DNA from: Nitrosopumilus sp. H13
Lineage (GTDB): Archaea > Thermoproteota > Nitrososphaeria > Nitrososphaerales > Nitrosopumilaceae
Direction of reading: 5' to 3'
DNA: 36,570 nt
NCBI GenBank assembly: GCA_003724285.1
Contig: RHFB01000039.1
Span: forward strand, 1-36,570
Shown here: positions 8,319 through 17,148 of the stretch, one piece after another
How the letters are laid out: the number at the start of each line of letters is the position of its first letter
Position numbering within the stretch: position 1 is the first letter of the stretch
The notes under the pieces: model-generated
Databases searched by the model: none
What the model was told of the DNA's origin: nothing
What the model saw: only the letters and a program-made list of their open reading frames with translations
Translations under genes and position numbers: made by a program

Positions 8319-9540
8319 GGGCCATCCATCACTGGATATCGTGGACTCGCACGGCACGGAGCTGGCGGGAAAAAAGATAGCGCTGTGTGTTGCAGGGAGC
8401 GTTGCCGCATACAAGGCAATCGAGCTTGCAAGGCTGCTCATGAGGCACGGGGCCGACGTGACGTGTGTCGCAAGCGGAGCGGCTGCAAGGCTGGTGCGGC
8501 CCGACTATTTCAAGTGGGCCACTGGAAACGACGTAATCACAAAGCTTACGGGGGACCTAGAGCACATCAAGCTTGCAGACTATGGCAGGTCGGATCTGAT
8601 CATAGTGTACCCCGCCACTGCAAACACGCTTGGCAAGCTTGCAAACGGCATTGATGACACGCCGGTCTCCACGGTGCTTACCGTCGGGTTTGGATCGGGG
8701 ATTCCCATACTCGTGTGCCTTGCAATGCACGAGTCAATGTATGAGAATTCGGCGGTAAAAAGAAACATGCGGTTTCTAAAGGACAAGATAGAGTTTCTCT
8801 CGCCCAGCATAGCAGAGGGCAAGGCAAAGGCTCCAGAGCCCGAGGACGTGCTAGAGCACGTGCTAGAAAGGTTCGGGCTCCTGCCTGCGCTAAGGGGCAA
8901 AAAGGTGCTAGTCACGGCAGGCTCTACTGCAGAGCGCGTGGATCCCGTGCGGATAATTACAAACCAGAGCTCCGGCAGGACGGGCGCAAGCCTGGCAGCA
9001 GAGCTTGTGTCTGCCGGCGCCAGGGTGACTCTTGTGTGGGGGACAGCACAGGTGCAGCCTCCGCGAGGGGCCAGAGTAGTCAGGGTGTCATCTGGCAGGC
9101 AGATGCATGATGCGGTGAGGACAGAGCTGAAGAAAAGATACGACATTGTGATAATGGCGGCGGCAGTATCAGACTATGTACCGGTCCAGAGCAGAACCAA
9201 GATCAAGAGCTCAAAGGACAGGCTGCAGATAACCCTGCGGCGCGCCCCAAAGATAATAGACAGCGTGAAAAAATACCAGAGCGGCGTGTTTCTTGTCGGC
9301 TTTAAGGCAGAAGCCGGCGTCACAAGGGACCGGCTCGTCAGGGCCGCGCGCAAAAAGATGGCAGAGTCGCGCGCAGACCTCATCGTGGCAAACGACATCG
9401 GCACTCCAAGGTACAAAAAAAACCCGCAAAACAACCAGGTGGTGATTGTGGATTCAGACAGGGCCGTGGCATCCGGATGGATGAAAAAGCAAAAGATCGC
9501 CAGATTCATCACCAGACACATCGGGCAGAGGCTGCCATGA
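8308..9540 (+). CDS. coaBC: Bifunctional phosphopantothenoylcysteine decarboxylase/phosphopantothenate-cysteine ligase
   Basis: Couples cysteine to 4'-phosphopantothenate (CoaB) and decarboxylates the product to 4'-phosphopantetheine (CoaC). The FMN-binding CoaC domain covers about residues 20-190 (VAGSVAAYKAIEL, the His-containing LEHIKLADY, YPATANTLGKLANGI). The CoaB domain covers about 195-405 (VTAGSTAERVDPVR, ITNQSSGRTG, AAAVSDYVP, DLIVANDI). Length (410 aa) is normal. The start used overlaps panB by 11 bases; a shorter N-terminus near LAGKKIALC is possible. Fourth gene of the CoA operon. Confidence 0.93.
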   Translation: MAGRGHPSLDIVDSHGTELAGKKIALCVAGSVAAYKAIELARLLMRHGADVTCVASGAAARLVRPDYFKWATGNDVITKLTGDLEHIKLADYGRSDLIIVYPATANTLGKLANGIDDTPVSTVLTVGFGSGIPILVCLAMHESMYENSAVKRNMRFLKDKIEFLSPSIAEGKAKAPEPEDVLEHVLERFGLLPALRGKKVLVTAGSTAERVDPVRIITNQSSGRTGASLAAELVSAGARVTLVWGTAQVQPPRGARVVRVSSGRQMHDAVRTELKKRYDIVIMAAAVSDYVPVQSRTKIKSSKDRLQITLRRAPKIIDSVKKYQSGVFLVGFKAEAGVTRDRLVRAARKKMAESRADLIVANDIGTPRYKKNPQNNQVVIVDSDRAVASGWMKKQKIARFITRHIGQRLP

Positions 9541-9674
9541 AGAGATCAGAGATGCGGCAGTTTGCCAGATACAGGTAGGCGAAGGCAAGGCTGGAAAAGA
9601 CCGGCAAAAAAGAGCTGGAGATCGAGCAGAGATACCATCACGAGACCTGTACTGCGCTAAAGGGAATTACATAA
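9537..9674 (+). pseudogene. Small charged ORF interrupted by an in-frame TAG
   Basis: An ATG at 9537 overlaps the coaBC stop (ATGA). It opens a frame of 13 codons (MKRSEMRQFARYR), then TAG at 9576-9578, then 31 further sense codons in the same frame, rich in Lys, Glu and Arg (with LEKTGKKELEIEQRY), to TAA at 9672-9674. The composition is coding-like on both sides of the TAG, and there is no start codon after it. This suggests a 44-codon helical protein broken by one substitution, or a sequencing error. No family recognised. Confidence 0.4.
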
Positions 9675-9699
9675 AATACGCCCCTGCCTGCCCGTATGC

Positions 9700-10530
9700 A
9701 TGGGATTTAGCCACTCCAGATACAAGCAGTCGGAGATGGATTCCTGGAACGAGGTGGCTCCGCGGTACCACAAAAGGTGGGCCGGCGCAAACAGGGGGCC
9801 CTTTGAGAGCACTGCAAAGCTGGTGCGGGAGACGGGCATTAAAAAAGGCGATGCGGTGCTAGATGTGGCGTGCGGCACCGGAGCAGTCACAAAAGAGATT
9901 GCAAGGAGGGTCGGCAGCTCTGGGCGCATAGTGGGAGTCGATACGTCATCTACTGCAATAAGGATAGCAAGGAGGGAGAACCGCGCCGCAAACATTGACT
10001 TTGTAAACGCAGACGCCGAGAGGTTTGGTTTCAGCATGGAGTTTGACGCGGTCACCTGCCAGTACGCGCTATTTTTCTTCCCGAGCGCCCAGAGGGCCCT
10101 CAAAAACATGAAAAGGAGCCTCAGAAGATCAGGCAGGCTGGGAATCACAGTCCACGGGAACAACACCCCGTTTTATACCAGCATCATCGAGCCAGTCTCA
10201 AAGTTCGTCCCCGACTATGTCCGGCCCGGCTCGCCGAGGCTTGACAGGTACGGGACAAAGTCGGCGCTTGCAGCAGAGGTCAAACGGGCCGGGTTTGGCA
10301 GGATAGTTGTAAAAGAGTTCGTATTCAGGTACAGTCCCGGGACCTTTGAGAGCTACTGGCGCAGATACACCAGGTATATCGCGGCGCCACTCAAGGAAAA
10401 GCTCGGCAGGCTGGAGCTTGGGCAGAAAAAAGAGCTAAAGAGGCAGGTAAGGGAGAGGACGCTCCGGTACTTGAGTAACGGCGTGATCGTGTTCCCATGG
10501 CAAGTTTTAATTCTGACTGCGAGGCGCTAG
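9700..10530 (+). CDS. SAM-dependent class I methyltransferase (UbiE-like)
   Basis: The 276-residue protein has a Rossmann methyltransferase core. Motif I is DVACGTGA (about residues 52-59), the acidic end of strand 2 is GVDTSS, and FVNADAERFGF gives motif II. A later segment matches the post-core QYALFFFPSAQRAL. This resembles the UbiE/Methyltransf_11 group, but substrate cannot be read from sequence. A basic helix-rich C-terminus follows (about 220-270). ATG at 9700 is used. Confidence 0.85.
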   Translation: MGFSHSRYKQSEMDSWNEVAPRYHKRWAGANRGPFESTAKLVRETGIKKGDAVLDVACGTGAVTKEIARRVGSSGRIVGVDTSSTAIRIARRENRAANIDFVNADAERFGFSMEFDAVTCQYALFFFPSAQRALKNMKRSLRRSGRLGITVHGNNTPFYTSIIEPVSKFVPDYVRPGSPRLDRYGTKSALAAEVKRAGFGRIVVKEFVFRYSPGTFESYWRRYTRYIAAPLKEKLGRLELGQKKELKRQVRERTLRYLSNGVIVFPWQVLILTARR

Positions 10531-10534
10531 TCAT

Positions 10535-10993
10535 ATGGACAAAAAGCCAAGTAGCGGGCTGGTATCATTTCTCAAAAAGAGGGCGCCCTTTTACCTTGCA
10601 GGAATAGCCATCCTGGTGGTGTTTGTGGTTCCCGAGCTTACAAAGACCAACCTGGCAGGCAGCTTTCCGGAGCTTGATGCAGACAGGCAGCAGGCAGTTG
10701 ACATTCTGATGGGGTATAACGGCCCTGACGGGGACGGACTGACCGTAATGGATGCAGTCTCTGCAAAGATAGAAGACGAGTATCCAAACGAGCGGATATA
10801 CGACCACAGGAGCACGAGCGTGGAACTAGACGTGACAGGCGAGGATCCCGGGACATACAGGATCGTGCTTGACTTTGTATCGTACAAGGGCGGGCTGCAC
10901 TACGACTGGAGCGTCGATGCCGCATCCGGCGAGATCACGCCAAACGATCCCGCGTCAAGGCACATCATAGACGTGGTGGATTTTTACGACTAG
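10535..10993 (+). CDS. Membrane-anchored protein of unknown function
   Basis: The 152-residue product has a cytoplasmic basic N-terminus, one membrane segment (about residues 17-36) and an outward-facing domain of about 115 residues rich in Asp. I recognise no family. It begins 4 bases after the methyltransferase stop, so it may be co-transcribed. Its stop overlaps that of the convergent peptidase gene. Confidence 0.7.
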   Translation: MDKKPSSGLVSFLKKRAPFYLAGIAILVVFVVPELTKTNLAGSFPELDADRQQAVDILMGYNGPDGDGLTVMDAVSAKIEDEYPNERIYDHRSTSVELDVTGEDPGTYRIVLDFVSYKGGLHYDWSVDAASGEITPNDPASRHIIDVVDFYD

Positions 10994-12051
10994 ACGGCTA
11001 TCATGTCCTTTGTAAACTTGTGCATTACAAGGGGCCTGTCGCGCACAAGCACAGAGTCCTCTATGCGTATTCCAAACCTTTTGTTTATGTATATTCCCGG
11101 CTCTACCGTGACTGCCATGTTCTTGCGCAGCTTGGTGCTGCTTCCTGCAGACACGGCCGGCGGCTCGTGCACCTCGAGTCCTATCCCGTGCCCCGTAGAG
11201 TGCACAAAGTACTTTCCATAGCTGTTTTTCTCGATGTAGTTCCTGCATGCAGAGTCCACGTCGCTGCAGCGCGCCCCCGGACGGACAGCCCCGAGTCCCA
11301 GCCTCTGCGACTCTTTTACCACCTCGTATGCGTCTGATGCCTGCGCCGGCACCGCCCCTATTGCAAACGTCCGAGTCGCATCAGAGACATACCCCCTGTG
11401 CCGCAGGGTCAAGTCGACTACCACAAGGTCTCCCCTTTTGAACTTTCTTCCGGTTACCTGCGCGTGCGGAAGCGCGCCGTTCGGACCGCCTGCGATGATG
11501 AGCGGGTTGAGGGTGGATCTGTAGCCAGTGTCAAACATCTCCTGCTCCATTGCATGCCTCATCAGTATTGTCTGCAGCTCGGACTCTTTCTGGCCTGCGC
11601 GCATTTTTTTGGCGCACAGCTCAAACATCCCGTCTATTATCCTGGACGCCCTTTTGAGTATGCGCGCCTCTGACTCGTCTTTTACCATGCGGCAGCTGTA
11701 AAACGGCTCGGCAGACTGCCTTGCCTTTGGAATCAGCCTCTTTACTGACGTCATTGTGGTATAGTCGCGGCAGTCAGTGCAGATGCTGCCGCGTCCTGCT
11801 TCCCTTGCCAGCGTGGGAACCATGGCAGAGCCGCGCTGCGCCACGACCACGTCGCAGTCGACTGACTCGGCTTCTGCCCTGCCCGCCTCTAGTTCCGGGG
11901 CGATGATTACGGTCCTTCCGCCCGCAAGGAGGCCGATTGCCTCGCCCCAGAATCCGGTCATGTAAAACAAGTTCTCAGGCTCAAATGCCGCAAGCATGTC
12001 GCAGCCGACCTTTTGCGCATGCCTGAGAAGATTCCTCCTGCGCTGCCTCAC
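10990..12051 (-). CDS. M24 family metallopeptidase (Xaa-Pro aminopeptidase type)
   Basis: Pita-bread metallopeptidase likely to remove N-terminal residues before proline (PepQ/PepP-like). The N-terminal creatinase-like domain covers about residues 1-125 and the catalytic domain 130-353. Ligand motifs are visible: VVVDLTLRHRGYVSDATRTF (two Asp), HSTGHGIGLEVHE (His), TVEPGIY (Glu) and RIEDSVLV (Glu). All five metal ligands appear present. GTG start at 12051. Confidence 0.9.
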   Translation of the reverse strand: MRQRRRNLLRHAQKVGCDMLAAFEPENLFYMTGFWGEAIGLLAGGRTVIIAPELEAGRAEAESVDCDVVVAQRGSAMVPTLAREAGRGSICTDCRDYTTMTSVKRLIPKARQSAEPFYSCRMVKDESEARILKRASRIIDGMFELCAKKMRAGQKESELQTILMRHAMEQEMFDTGYRSTLNPLIIAGGPNGALPHAQVTGRKFKRGDLVVVDLTLRHRGYVSDATRTFAIGAVPAQASDAYEVVKESQRLGLGAVRPGARCSDVDSACRNYIEKNSYGKYFVHSTGHGIGLEVHEPPAVSAGSSTKLRKNMAVTVEPGIYINKRFGIRIEDSVLVRDRPLVMHKFTKDMIAV

Positions 12052-12122
12052 ACAGAAGGGAGCCCGTCAGGCAATTTATACATGGTGCAAAGTTTGTATA
12101 TGGAGATCCGGGTTTGATCGGC

Positions 12123-13130
12123 ATGACTGAAAAGAAAAAGGTCGTGGCGCTGCTATCTGGCGGCCTTGACAGCCAGCTTGCAGTCAGAATGATGCAGGAG
12201 CAGGGATTCGATGTCTCTGCAGTGGCGATAAAGACCCCGTTTTGTGACTTTGACTGCGGCAGGGGCTGCGGCTTTGAGATCAGGGAGAGGGCAGACGATC
12301 TCAACGTGAACCTAAAGACCGTATACCTTGGCGACGAGTACATCGAGATGCTAAAGCATCCAAAGCACGGCACCGGCGCCGGCTTTAACCCGTGCATAGA
12401 CTGCAGGGCCATGATGTTTGATGCCGCAAAAAAGCACATGAAGGAGATCGGGGCGGAGTTTGTGATATCAGGCGAGGTGCTAGGACAGCGCCCGATGAGC
12501 CAACACGGGCCTGCGCTCAGGACGATTGAAAAAGAGTCGGGGCTTGTCGGAAAGATAGTAAGGCCCCTGTCTGCGGCGCTGCTGCCAAGCACTGATCCGG
12601 AAAGGGACGGGCTGATAAAGAGGGAGAATCTCGGCATGATCCGGGGCAGAACCAGGAGAAACCAGCTGCGCATGGCAAAAGAGTACGGAATCGAGAACCC
12701 GCCAAACGCCGGCGGCGGCTGCCTGCTGACTGATCCCCAGTTTGGATCAAAGGCAAGGGATCTCTTCGAGCACACAGAGACGCCGACCATCAACGACATT
12801 GACCTGCTAAAGGTCGGCAGGCATTTCAGGCTGGACGGGCACACAAAGCTCATAGTGGGAAGAAACAAGGATGAAAACGAGATAATCGACGCGCTTGCGC
12901 TCAAAGACGACATACTTTTAGAGGCCCGGGATCACATGGGGCCGATATCCATACTGCGCGGCAAGACTGCAGGAGAGCACACAGACCTTGCGTCGTCTGT
13001 AACCCTGAGATACTCTGATGCTCCAGAGGGGCAAGAAGGCGTGGTAAAGGTCAGGGGCGCAGACCCGGGCGAGATCACTACAGAGCGCGCCGGAGAGCAG
13101 TCCTATGCGGGTCTGCGGATACAGGCGTGA
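12123..13130 (+). CDS. PP-loop ATPase, MnmA/ThiI-like tRNA thiolation enzyme
   Basis: The protein starts with the PP-loop ATP pyrophosphatase motif SGGLDS. It has a Cys-rich segment (CDFDCGRGCGF) and a later NPCIDCRAMM motif, then SGEVLGQRPMSQH. This is the architecture of the archaeal COG0482-like group related to MnmA and ThiI, which adenylate tRNA uridine before sulfur transfer. The cysteines could hold an iron-sulfur cluster or act in sulfur relay. The C-terminal third is less conserved. ATG at 12123 is preferred to the TTG nine bases earlier. Exact modified position is unknown. Confidence 0.75.
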   Translation: MTEKKKVVALLSGGLDSQLAVRMMQEQGFDVSAVAIKTPFCDFDCGRGCGFEIRERADDLNVNLKTVYLGDEYIEMLKHPKHGTGAGFNPCIDCRAMMFDAAKKHMKEIGAEFVISGEVLGQRPMSQHGPALRTIEKESGLVGKIVRPLSAALLPSTDPERDGLIKRENLGMIRGRTRRNQLRMAKEYGIENPPNAGGGCLLTDPQFGSKARDLFEHTETPTINDIDLLKVGRHFRLDGHTKLIVGRNKDENEIIDALALKDDILLEARDHMGPISILRGKTAGEHTDLASSVTLRYSDAPEGQEGVVKVRGADPGEITTERAGEQSYAGLRIQA

Positions 13131-13175
13131 ATTTTTTTAAAAATTAGCTCGGACTAGGGAAGAGTATTTGAAGAG

Positions 13176-13475
13176 GTGGGGCGCATTTCCAGCAGGATGC
13201 AAAAGCAGGAAAACCCCACGTATCTAAAGGCAATAACCATACGGGACATCAGCGACGTCCATTCCATAAAGGAGGACATCAAAAAGGGAATGATCCTGAT
13301 ACTGAGGGTCACTCCGCTTGCCCAAAAGGACGTGGTGCAGCTGCGCAAGGTCGTAGAGGAGCTGTACTCGATTGCAAAGAACTCTGGCGCAGACATTGCA
13401 AGGCTCGGCGAGGAGAGGATCATAGTTGCGCCTACAAGCGTCAAGATATGGAAGCCAGAGTACGATCTAAAATAG
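13176..13475 (+). CDS. sepF: SepF-like cell division protein (DUF552)
   Basis: The 99-residue product matches archaeal SepF, the membrane anchor of FtsZ in archaea. It has a short basic N-terminus, then YLKAITIRDISDV, GMILILRVTPLAQKDV, and IVAPTSVKIW near the end. GTG at 13176 is used; an in-frame stop lies just upstream. Ammonia-oxidising archaea also use Cdv proteins, so its role in division here is less certain than its family. Its end overlaps the convergent fused gene. Confidence 0.85.
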   Translation: MGRISSRMQKQENPTYLKAITIRDISDVHSIKEDIKKGMILILRVTPLAQKDVVQLRKVVEELYSIAKNSGADIARLGEERIIVAPTSVKIWKPEYDLK

Positions 13476-16010
13476 CTTTATAGCTTCCTGAATCTGCGGA
13501 TAGTGTGCAGACAGCCTGTACATGCGCCGAATGTTCATTGCAAGGCTTTCTGACTTTTTGCGCTCCCCGTGGTTTACAAGCACCCTCCGGAGCTTGGGCC
13601 TGAGCCGCTGCACAAACGACATGAGCTGGTTGTAGTCGCTGTGGCCGCTAAAGCCGTCAAGCTTTTCTACCCCGCAGTTGATTGTGACTGCCTCCACCTT
13701 GCCGTCCTTGCCGACCATCGTGGCCTGCCTTGATCCGTCTAGTACCCTTCTTCCCAGGGTGCCGTTTACCTGGTATGACACAAACAGCACCTTGTTCTTT
13801 TTTTCTGGCGCCACGTTCTTAAAGTACTCGAGTACGGGGCCGCCCTCGAGCATCCCGGATGTTGCAAGAATTATGCACGGCGAGTCCTCCCTCATCGGCT
13901 CCTCCCTGCCGTCTGCATGCTCGATGTTGGTAAAGTACTCCGAGTCAAACGGGTTGTCGTCAGTCTCGAGTATCTTTTGCCGCAGCTCCCTTGCCAGATA
14001 CTCTGGGTATGACTCGTGGATTGCAGACGCCTCTGAGATCATCCCCTCTGTGAACACGGGCGCCTCTACTATCTTTCCCTCCTTCATGTAGTGGTCTATC
14101 ACCATCATGATCTCCTGCGCGCGCCCTACTGCAGGTATCGGTATGAGCACCTTGCCCCCCTCTGCAAGCGTCTTGTTCACTGCAACTATAAACGCAGACT
14201 CTACCTCCTGCCTGCTTGGCTGGATGTCCTCCTTTAGGCCGTACGTGCTCTCGATTAGCAGCGTCTCTGCCCTTGGAAAGTTCCAGCTTGCGGCCTCGAA
14301 GAGGATGCTTTTTCCGAACTTTATGTCCCCCGAGTACACAAAGTTGTGGTTCCCGTTACCTATGTGAAAGTGGCACAGCGCAGAGCCGAGTATGTGGCCG
14401 GCGTTTGCAAGCACCAGCTTTATGTCCGGCGAGATGTCCGTGACCGTCCCGTACGGCAGGGTGATCGTCTGCCTCATGATCTGCTTTACGTCGCGCTCAG
14501 AGTATATGGGGGTCCGGCCCTGGGCGGCTGCCACCTTTATCGCGTCAAGCTGGATCAGGTTCATCATGGGAAGGGTCGGCTCGGTACAGTAGACGGGGCC
14601 CTTGTAGCCGTACTTGCACAGCGCGGGCAGAAAGCCGGTGTGATCTAGGTGCGCGTGCCCTATTACTACGGCATCTAGCTCATCAAGCGTCAGGTTTACA
14701 AAGTCAAGCCTCGGAAACGCGTCCATTGCAGAGCGCGCCCCGGGGTTTATGCCGCAGTCAATTAGCACCTTGCTTTCCGGGGTTGCAAGAAGCAGCGACG
14801 ACCTGCCGACCTGCCCGAACCCGCCTAGCGTGTAAAGGGAGATCTCCGTGCGATCGGAGAGGCGCGGCCTGAAGATCTCGTCTCCCACCTGCTTGAGCTG
14901 CCTGCTCCGCTCAGAGGCGTGCTGCTTTAGCGTGGCGTTGATGGTCTGTATCGTGCGCGACGGTATGGTGGTGGCCTTGCGGATTCGTATTCTCCACCCG
15001 GTCTTTTCTGTCACGTCCGTATGGTTGAACATCTTTGCGTCGCGCTGCAGGAGCCACGGCCTCTTTGCCTCAATTGACACCTCGCCTGTGGCCGTGTCAA
15101 AGATGGTGCCCTGCAGGTCTGCGTCCTTTGGAACGCAGTCTGCAAGTATTTTTCTTACCTCGTCTTCTGGCTTGCGTATGGACTCGTCGGTCCTCACCAC
15201 GATCCTCTTTTTGATTACATTTACCAGGCTTGAGATCGTCTCGTTGTTCTCAAGGAGGTAGCGCGGCGTGGTCGTAAACAGGGCGATGCGCGGTCCCTCG
15301 TACTCGATCTTTGTGACATTCGCCTCTTTTGGTATACTTTGCAGTATGACTGCCATTATGTTCTGGCTAGAAGGTATTTCTTTTTGTTGTTTTCTTTGCA
15401 TTAAATCACTATAGATTGATGGGAACCCGTCCTTGTCCATTGTTGCAATGTTTATCCCGTCGCCTGTTCCAATGTTGCGCACGATTGCGGCCTTTACCGC
15501 AGTCAGCGCCAGTCCCTTTGCATCCTCGATTGACAGGCCGTCCTTGTATCCCTCCTCTAGGACGCCATAAGCCACGGGCGAGCCGCTGCCGGTCGTTACA
15601 AACGACTTTTCCTCCACCGAGCCGAACATGTCAATGTTGAAGAGCGCCGGCCCCTCAGAGTCGTATCCGCCTACGAGTATGTCTGCAATGAACGGATAGC
15701 CCCTGTTCTGGTGGAATATCAGCGAGCAGAGCCTTGCAAGGGAGTGGATTGGAATGGGAACCTGCTTTTCAACCCTGTGCAGGTTCGAGTGGTATCTGAG
15801 TATGTCAACGATGTTTTGCGCGTCTGCCACTCCGCCTGCAAGCGTCAGTCCGGCGTGGTGGTCTATCTTTTGGATCTTCATGGTGTTGTTATTGGCGATA
15901 AAGTAGCCTGCGCTGGCCCTCATGTCGGCGCACAAGACGATGCCGTCACGGGCTCTGATGCCCACCGTAGTGGTTCCGTGCAGAATCTTTTCTTCAACAT
16001 TGTTCGACAA
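13467..16010 (-). CDS. Proteasome beta subunit fused in frame to aCPSF1 ribonuclease
   Basis: One uninterrupted 847-codon frame encodes two full-length proteins. Residues 1-203 are a 20S proteasome beta subunit: a 12-residue propeptide ending HG, catalytic Thr13, then Asp29, Lys45 and GSGSPVAYG in the right places. Residues 204-847 (644 aa, the usual aCPSF1 length) hold KH-like domains (from about 220), a metallo-beta-lactamase domain with HAHLDH (about 451-456) and a beta-CASP domain. aCPSF1 is the archaeal 3'-end/termination ribonuclease. The join is a Lys/Gln-rich, A+T-rich segment, and Met204 (15399-15401) could be a separate start. The TTG start is at 16010. Whether one protein or two is made cannot be seen. 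Confidence 0.9.
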   Translation of the reverse strand: MSNNVEEKILHGTTTVGIRARDGIVLCADMRASAGYFIANNNTMKIQKIDHHAGLTLAGGVADAQNIVDILRYHSNLHRVEKQVPIPIHSLARLCSLIFHQNRGYPFIADILVGGYDSEGPALFNIDMFGSVEEKSFVTTGSGSPVAYGVLEEGYKDGLSIEDAKGLALTAVKAAIVRNIGTGDGINIATMDKDGFPSIYSDLMQRKQQKEIPSSQNIMAVILQSIPKEANVTKIEYEGPRIALFTTTPRYLLENNETISSLVNVIKKRIVVRTDESIRKPEDEVRKILADCVPKDADLQGTIFDTATGEVSIEAKRPWLLQRDAKMFNHTDVTEKTGWRIRIRKATTIPSRTIQTINATLKQHASERSRQLKQVGDEIFRPRLSDRTEISLYTLGGFGQVGRSSLLLATPESKVLIDCGINPGARSAMDAFPRLDFVNLTLDELDAVVIGHAHLDHTGFLPALCKYGYKGPVYCTEPTLPMMNLIQLDAIKVAAAQGRTPIYSERDVKQIMRQTITLPYGTVTDISPDIKLVLANAGHILGSALCHFHIGNGNHNFVYSGDIKFGKSILFEAASWNFPRAETLLIESTYGLKEDIQPSRQEVESAFIVAVNKTLAEGGKVLIPIPAVGRAQEIMMVIDHYMKEGKIVEAPVFTEGMISEASAIHESYPEYLARELRQKILETDDNPFDSEYFTNIEHADGREEPMREDSPCIILATSGMLEGGPVLEYFKNVAPEKKNKVLFVSYQVNGTLGRRVLDGSRQATMVGKDGKVEAVTINCGVEKLDGFSGHSDYNQLMSFVQRLRPKLRRVLVNHGERKKSESLAMNIRRMYRLSAHYPQIQEAIKLF

Positions 16011-16095
16011 ATGACACGCCTGTTAGGATAACAAGGGTCTTACAAGCCCATTTAAATAACTTTTTGATCGAAATAATAAATAGCCGCGCCGAGTC

Positions 16096-17148
16096 ATGAG
16101 CTCGATGCATTCCCACAAGATGGAGCTGCCCAGACTCATCGAGATCGGCGAGGGAAATATGGCCGATTTTGGAAGGTTTCTGGGCAGGCTGGGCAGGCCC
16201 GGAAAGGTCTCCCTGATATCAGGCAGCAATGTGCAAAAGGTCCTGAAGGCCAGGGTAGACAGATCGCTTCGATCAAAGAAGATCCGGTCCGTCTGGCACA
16301 CGTCAGGCGACAACCAGATGGGATCGCTAAGCCGGATTCAGAGGGACGTAAAGGCAGACGGCTCGGAGATGGTCGTGGGAATCGGCGGGGGGCGTTCTGT
16401 GGATACGGCAAAGCTGATCTCGTACAATCTTGGCAGGCCGTTTGTAAGCCTGCCTACTGCGGCCTCGCACGACGGGATGGCAAGCCCGTTTGTATCTGTA
16501 AAGAGCGACAAGCCGCACTCGATAGTAGCATCCGCCCCGATGGGCGTCTTTGTGGATATCGGGGTGATCAGGAGGGCGCCTGCAAGACTGCTTGCAAGCG
16601 GCTGCGGGGATCTGGTTGCAAACATCATAGCCGTGAGGGACTGGCAGCTGGGCCACAGAAAAAAGGCCGAGTATTACGGCAGGTATGCCGCAGATCTGGC
16701 CATGATGAGCGCCAAGATAGTCATGGAGAACTCGGCAAGGTTTGCAAGGGAGGGGCCTGATGCAAGGGTGATAGTAGAGGGCCTTATCAGCGCGGGGGTC
16801 GCCTCGTGCATAGCCGGAAGCAGCAGGCCGTGCTCTGGCGCAGAGCATCTCTTCTCGCATGCGCTCGACAGGATTGCGCCCGAGACAGGACTGCACGGGG
16901 AAAAGTGCGGGATCGGCTCGATAATGATGGCAAGGTTGCAGGGACAGGACTGGAAGATGATCAAAAAGACGCTGCAGAACGTGGGCGCGCCGACTACTGC
17001 AAGGCAGATAGGCCTAGAGCCGGAAATGGTAATCGAGGCGCTCGTAATGGCGCAGGATCTGCGGCCGGAGAGATACACCATACTGGCGGAGAAAAAGATG
17101 AACGAAAAAAAGGCCTCAAACCTTGCAGCTGGTACCGGTGTGATCTAG
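16096..17148 (+). CDS. egsA: sn-glycerol-1-phosphate dehydrogenase
   Basis: Reduces dihydroxyacetone phosphate to glycerol-1-phosphate, the first committed step of archaeal lipid synthesis. The 350-residue product has the NAD(P) loop GIGGGRSVDTAK (about residues 95-106) and the family motif LPTAASHDGMASPF, whose Asp and later His residues bind Zn2+ (SGAEHLFSHALD, GLHGEKCGIG). Normal length. A TATA-like AATAATAAATA lies about 20 bases before the ATG. Divergent from the proteasome-aCPSF1 gene. Confidence 0.95.
   Translation: MSSMHSHKMELPRLIEIGEGNMADFGRFLGRLGRPGKVSLISGSNVQKVLKARVDRSLRSKKIRSVWHTSGDNQMGSLSRIQRDVKADGSEMVVGIGGGRSVDTAKLISYNLGRPFVSLPTAASHDGMASPFVSVKSDKPHSIVASAPMGVFVDIGVIRRAPARLLASGCGDLVANIIAVRDWQLGHRKKAEYYGRYAADLAMMSAKIVMENSARFAREGPDARVIVEGLISAGVASCIAGSSRPCSGAEHLFSHALDRIAPETGLHGEKCGIGSIMMARLQGQDWKMIKKTLQNVGAPTTARQIGLEPEMVIEALVMAQDLRPERYTILAEKKMNEKKASNLAAGTGVI

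Noticed and set aside
9576-9578. TAG after coaBC as a pyrrolysine codon
   Set aside because: No pyrrolysine genes are seen, the ORF is not a methylamine methyltransferase, and many genes here end in TAG.
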